Shown: one piece after another, positions 7,063 to 9,048 of the stretch
How the letters are laid out: every line of letters starts with the position of its first letter
Numbering within the stretch: the stretch's first letter is position 1
NCBI GenBank assembly: GCA_028823075.1
Contig: JAPKCE010000062.1
Location: 1-9,048 of the forward strand
Direction of reading: 5' to 3'
DNA: 9,048 nt
Origin: Myxococcota bacterium
GTDB taxonomy: Bacteria > Myxococcota > UBA4151
Program-made: the position numbers and the translations under genes
Notes under the pieces: model-generated
Database searches by the model: none
The model's input: only the letters and a program-made list of their open reading frames with translations
What the model was told of the DNA's origin: nothing

Positions 7063-7124
7063 TGACCGATGACAATGGCCTGACATTACAGTGCCCTCAG
7101 ATCAGCCTTGACGCCGCGGTGACG
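7063..7124 (+). repeat. Five same-strand TGAC words, two pairs 11 bp apart
   Basis: TGAC occurs at 7063, 7070, 7081, 7109 and 7120, always on the plus strand, with start-to-start distances of 7, 11, 28 and 11 bp. Two are TGACA (7070, 7081) and two TGACG (7109, 7120). An 11-bp step is close to one helical turn, so paired sites would face the same side of the DNA. About 0.25 copies of a given 4-mer are expected by chance in 62 positions. The words are short and one coincides with the TTGACG that resembles a -35 box, so a role as operator half-sites is only a possibility. Confidence 0.35.
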
Positions 7125-7171
7125 AAGGCGCCTGTTCGTTAAGTTAGCGTCCCCTTCGATCGGAGCCTCTC

Positions 7172-8167
7172 ATGCCAAAATACCCACAAACACGTATGCG
7201 CAGAAACCGTCAGACCGCCTGGTCGCGACGGCTCACACGCGAGAACAGTTTGAGCGTCGATGATCTCATCTGGCCCTGCTTTGTCATCGAAGGTAACAAT
7301 CGCCGCCAGGCTGTCGATTCCATGCCCGGTGTCGAACGTTTATCGCTAGACCTGCTGCTCGAAGCGGCGCTTGAGGCACGCGATTTAGGCATCCCTGCCC
7401 TGGCTGTTTTTCCAGTCATCGATGCGCAACATAAGGACCGAGACGGCAGCTTAGCGGCCGATCCTGACAACCTGATCTGCCGCGCTGTGGAAGCGCTTAA
7501 AGCCAAAATACCCGATCTGGGAATTATCTGCGATGTGGCTCTCGATCCCTTTACCAGCAACGGGCAGGACGGTATCGTACGCGAGGGTCGCGTGCTCAAT
7601 GATGCCACCATCAAGGCGCTTTGCGTGCAAGCCCGCGTTCAAGCTGAGGCCGGGTGCGACATCCTTGCTCCAAGCGACATGATGGACGGGCGCATCGGCG
7701 CTATTCGTCAACATCTCGATGATGCGGGTCTGCACGACAAACAAATCCTCTCTTACGCGGCCAAATACGCCAGTTCGTTCTACGGGCCCTTTCGCGACGC
7801 TGTAGGGTCAAAAGGCGCTCTAGGTGAGGCTGATAAGAGGACCTACCAACAAGATCCGGGCAACGGTGACGAGGCCTTACGCGAAGTCGCTCTAGACATC
7901 GACGAGGGCGCGGACATGGTCATGATCAAGCCGGGGATGCCTTACCTCGATGTCCTATGGCGTGTAAAAAGCACTTTTAAGATGCCTACGTTTGCCTACC
8001 AAGTCAGCGGTGAATACGCCATGCTGATGGCCGCTTCTGAGCGGGGTTGGCTCGACGAAGAACAGGTCATGATGGAGAGCCTTCTTGCCTTCAAACGAGC
8101 CGGCGCCGATGCGGTTCTGACCTATGCAGCGATCGACGTGGCACGGCGTTTAGCCAGCAATAGATAA
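7172..8167 (+). CDS. hemB: Porphobilinogen synthase (5-aminolevulinate dehydratase), magnesium type
   Basis: This enzyme condenses two 5-aminolevulinate molecules to porphobilinogen and so links HemL to HemC. The protein is 331 aa, a usual length. The two active-site lysines are Lys198 in SYAAKYASSFYGPFRDA and Lys253 in MVMIKPGMPYLDVL. Further motifs are APSDMMDGRIGAIR (166-179) and the C-terminal VLTYAAIDVA (315-324). The metal loop reads DVALDPFTSNGQDG (121-134): where zinc-dependent enzymes have three cysteines, this one has Ala123, Asp125 and Asp133, the pattern of zinc-independent, magnesium-stimulated enzymes. The start has a GGAG site 6 nt upstream. The gene is divergent from the other seven hem genes and shares their control region, so it can be regulated separately. 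It is the only hem gene on the plus strand here. Confidence 0.97.
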   Translation: MPKYPQTRMRRNRQTAWSRRLTRENSLSVDDLIWPCFVIEGNNRRQAVDSMPGVERLSLDLLLEAALEARDLGIPALAVFPVIDAQHKDRDGSLAADPDNLICRAVEALKAKIPDLGIICDVALDPFTSNGQDGIVREGRVLNDATIKALCVQARVQAEAGCDILAPSDMMDGRIGAIRQHLDDAGLHDKQILSYAAKYASSFYGPFRDAVGSKGALGEADKRTYQQDPGNGDEALREVALDIDEGADMVMIKPGMPYLDVLWRVKSTFKMPTFAYQVSGEYAMLMAASERGWLDEEQVMMESLLAFKRAGADAVLTYAAIDVARRLASNR

Positions 8168-8193
8168 GCGGCGCTGGCCGCCTTTACAGCGCT
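8168..8193 (+). terminator. Weak hairpin(s) at the hemB 3' end
   Basis: The 26-bp gap between the converging stop codons can form two alternative hairpins: GCGGC-gctg-GCCGC (8168-8181), or GCGCTG-N10-CAGCGC (8171-8192). The second is followed directly by TTTAAA, which begins inside the last codons of the opposite gene. The stem is GC-rich but the T run is only three bases, so an intrinsic terminator for hemB is plausible but weak. It could act in both directions. No other terminator candidate lies between the two genes. Confidence 0.35.
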
Positions 8194-9048
8194 TTAAACG
8201 CGGCGACGGTGATCACCAAAGAGCAAAAATGCTTCGCCGAGCAGCGCCGCAATAGCCACAGCTAAAAGAATCGGCCACAAGGGGGTTTGCCTTTGCGTTC
8301 CGCCAAGGCCTGCCGCTAAATCCGGAGCGTTTTTGAGCGTTGACTGGGGCAGGCTCTCGCGAGGGTCAGTGCGTAATTCAACTGCCAAATCAAGCTTTTC
8401 AGAGCGCCATAGACCCAAACGTTTGGGCGTAAAGCGCAAAGCCTCGGCACCGCGTTCTGCTTTGGCTAAACCACCGCCGAGACGCTTGAACTCAGCAGAG
8501 TCTGCTCGAACCGGCAGGCGCCAGGTGGCGCCAGGAAGCACGCTCGGACTGAGTTGTGAGGCGGAATCGCCGGCGAGATAACGCAGCATGCCGCGAAGCA
8601 AGGGGACAAAGGCCGGTCGAATCGCCAGATCTGAACCGTCACGATCGATGCTGGTGGCTAGCAACAACACTCGCCCCTGACCAACCGCTCCTTCGATAAG
8701 CAGCGGCCGACCGTCGCTCAAACGCCATCGTACCTCACCGCTGGCTTCGAGGTTAATCCCCTGCCAAACCTTGGTGCGCAGCAAGCCAGCGCTGCCGCCC
8801 ATGCCTAACCTTTTTAGCCATAACGGATCGGGTGTCGCGACAGAAAAAGCTGCTGATTTATCGCTTTGACCCTCTTGGTCTTTGGCGCTCCAGAGCGAGC
8901 GCATCCGACCGGGAAGCAGATCGCCAAGTTGGCGCTGCAAGGCATCGGTGTCGGTATTTTGGCCCACGCTCACCAACAACCCACCGCCCGCACGAACATA
9001 CGAACCCAAAGCCATAGCAAAACCCGGATCAAGTGTTCCCGTATTGGC
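8194..9048 (-). CDS. BatA-like membrane protein, C-terminal part (cut by window edge)
   Basis: The frame is open through the right edge, so only the last 284 residues are seen. The part resembles the C-terminal region of large bacterial BatA/von Willebrand-type membrane proteins. YVRAGGGLLVSVG (about 17-29 of the visible part) looks like the glutamine-amidotransferase-like fold found in them. The stretch GQGRVLLLATSIDRDGSDLA, followed by RPAFVPLLRGMLRYLAG, is their typical conserved block. A beta-rich linker follows, then one transmembrane helix close to the C-terminus (around PLWPILLAVAIAALLGEAF) and a short basic tail ending HRRRV, expected on the cytoplasmic side. The expected N-terminal double-transmembrane and vWA regions would lie beyond the window. 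Such genes often sit in MoxR/Bat-type clusters of envelope or stress function, but the exact role is unknown. It converges on hemB with 26 bp between the stops, and nothing links it functionally to haem synthesis. Confidence 0.7.
   Translation of the reverse strand, partial: ANTGTLDPGFAMALGSYVRAGGGLLVSVGQNTDTDALQRQLGDLLPGRMRSLWSAKDQEGQSDKSAAFSVATPDPLWLKRLGMGGSAGLLRTKVWQGINLEASGEVRWRLSDGRPLLIEGAVGQGRVLLLATSIDRDGSDLAIRPAFVPLLRGMLRYLAGDSASQLSPSVLPGATWRLPVRADSAEFKRLGGGLAKAERGAEALRFTPKRLGLWRSEKLDLAVELRTDPRESLPQSTLKNAPDLAAGLGGTQRQTPLWPILLAVAIAALLGEAFLLFGDHRRRV

Larger units (their letters stand above)
7017..7171. promoter_or_regulatory. Divergent control region between hemH operon and hemB
   Basis: This 155-bp gap is the only substantial non-coding stretch and must supply promoters in both directions. 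Leftward, TGTAAT (ATTACA on the plus strand, 7085-7090) is one mismatch from a sigma-70 -10 box and would place the hemH start codon about 60 nt downstream, but I see no convincing -35 box. Rightward, TTGACG (7108-7113) resembles a -35 box, but no good -10 box follows at 16-18 nt. A short inverted repeat, ACTGC-N6-GCAGT (7048-7063), falls in the hemH leader. GGAG (7162-7165) is the hemB ribosome-binding site, 6 nt before its ATG. That a promoter region exists here is nearly certain from the layout. The exact boxes are weak guesses. Confidence 0.55.

Noticed and set aside
7048..7063. Inverted repeat ACTGC-N6-GCAGT in the hemH leader as a possible riboswitch or attenuator
   Set aside because: A 5-bp stem with no T run, no leader peptide and no known riboswitch consensus is too little to support a regulatory RNA. 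It is mentioned only within the control-region entry.
7451..7744. A 97-codon minus-strand frame opposite hemB
   Set aside because: It is antisense to the conserved metal-loop and lysine region of HemB, with no ribosome-binding site or family signature noted.

Overview
The window (about 55-58% G+C, judged by eye) carries an almost complete set of haem (tetrapyrrole) biosynthesis genes of the C5 pathway, which starts from glutamyl-tRNA. Gene density is very high, and I see no mobile element, tRNA, rRNA or CRISPR array. The organism looks like a Gram-negative-type bacterium outside the well-studied proteobacterial model species. It has a HemY-type flavoprotein protoporphyrinogen oxidase, a ferrochelatase with an internal four-cysteine segment like that of the Myxococcus xanthus class, and a BatA-type membrane protein gene next door. 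Acidobacteriota, Myxococcota or a related lineage would fit, but this is inference from gene content only.

Positions 1-7016 (minus strand) hold seven genes in one tight transcription unit, read right to left: hemH (ferrochelatase), hemE (uroporphyrinogen decarboxylase), hemY (protoporphyrinogen oxidase), hemA (glutamyl-tRNA reductase), hemC (hydroxymethylbilane synthase), hemD (uroporphyrinogen-III synthase) and hemL (glutamate-1-semialdehyde aminomutase, cut by the left window edge). Every junction is a 1-7 nt overlap or a 1-nt gap (1-nt gap, ATGA, ATGA, 7 nt, GTGA, TAATG), so the genes are probably cotranscribed and translationally coupled. Positions 7017-7171 form a 155-bp divergent intergenic region that must serve hemH leftward and hemB rightward. 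It contains five same-strand TGAC words. Positions 7172-8167 (plus strand) hold hemB (porphobilinogen synthase). Positions 8194-9048 (minus strand) hold the C-terminal part of a BatA-like membrane protein that converges on hemB and is cut by the right edge.

The pathway runs: glutamyl-tRNA to glutamate semialdehyde (HemA), to 5-aminolevulinate (HemL), to porphobilinogen (HemB), to hydroxymethylbilane (HemC), to uroporphyrinogen III (HemD), to coproporphyrinogen III (HemE). HemY and HemH then carry out porphyrin oxidation and iron insertion. The only step without a gene here is the side-chain decarboxylation (HemF or HemN in the protoporphyrin route, HemQ in the coproporphyrin route). Residues in HemH favour the protoporphyrin route.

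I found no wholly new system. The points most worth a second look are the internal Cys4 segment of HemH, the fully overlapping order of the operon with terminal-step genes first, the TGAC repeats in the divergent control region, and the divergent N-terminal half of HemA.
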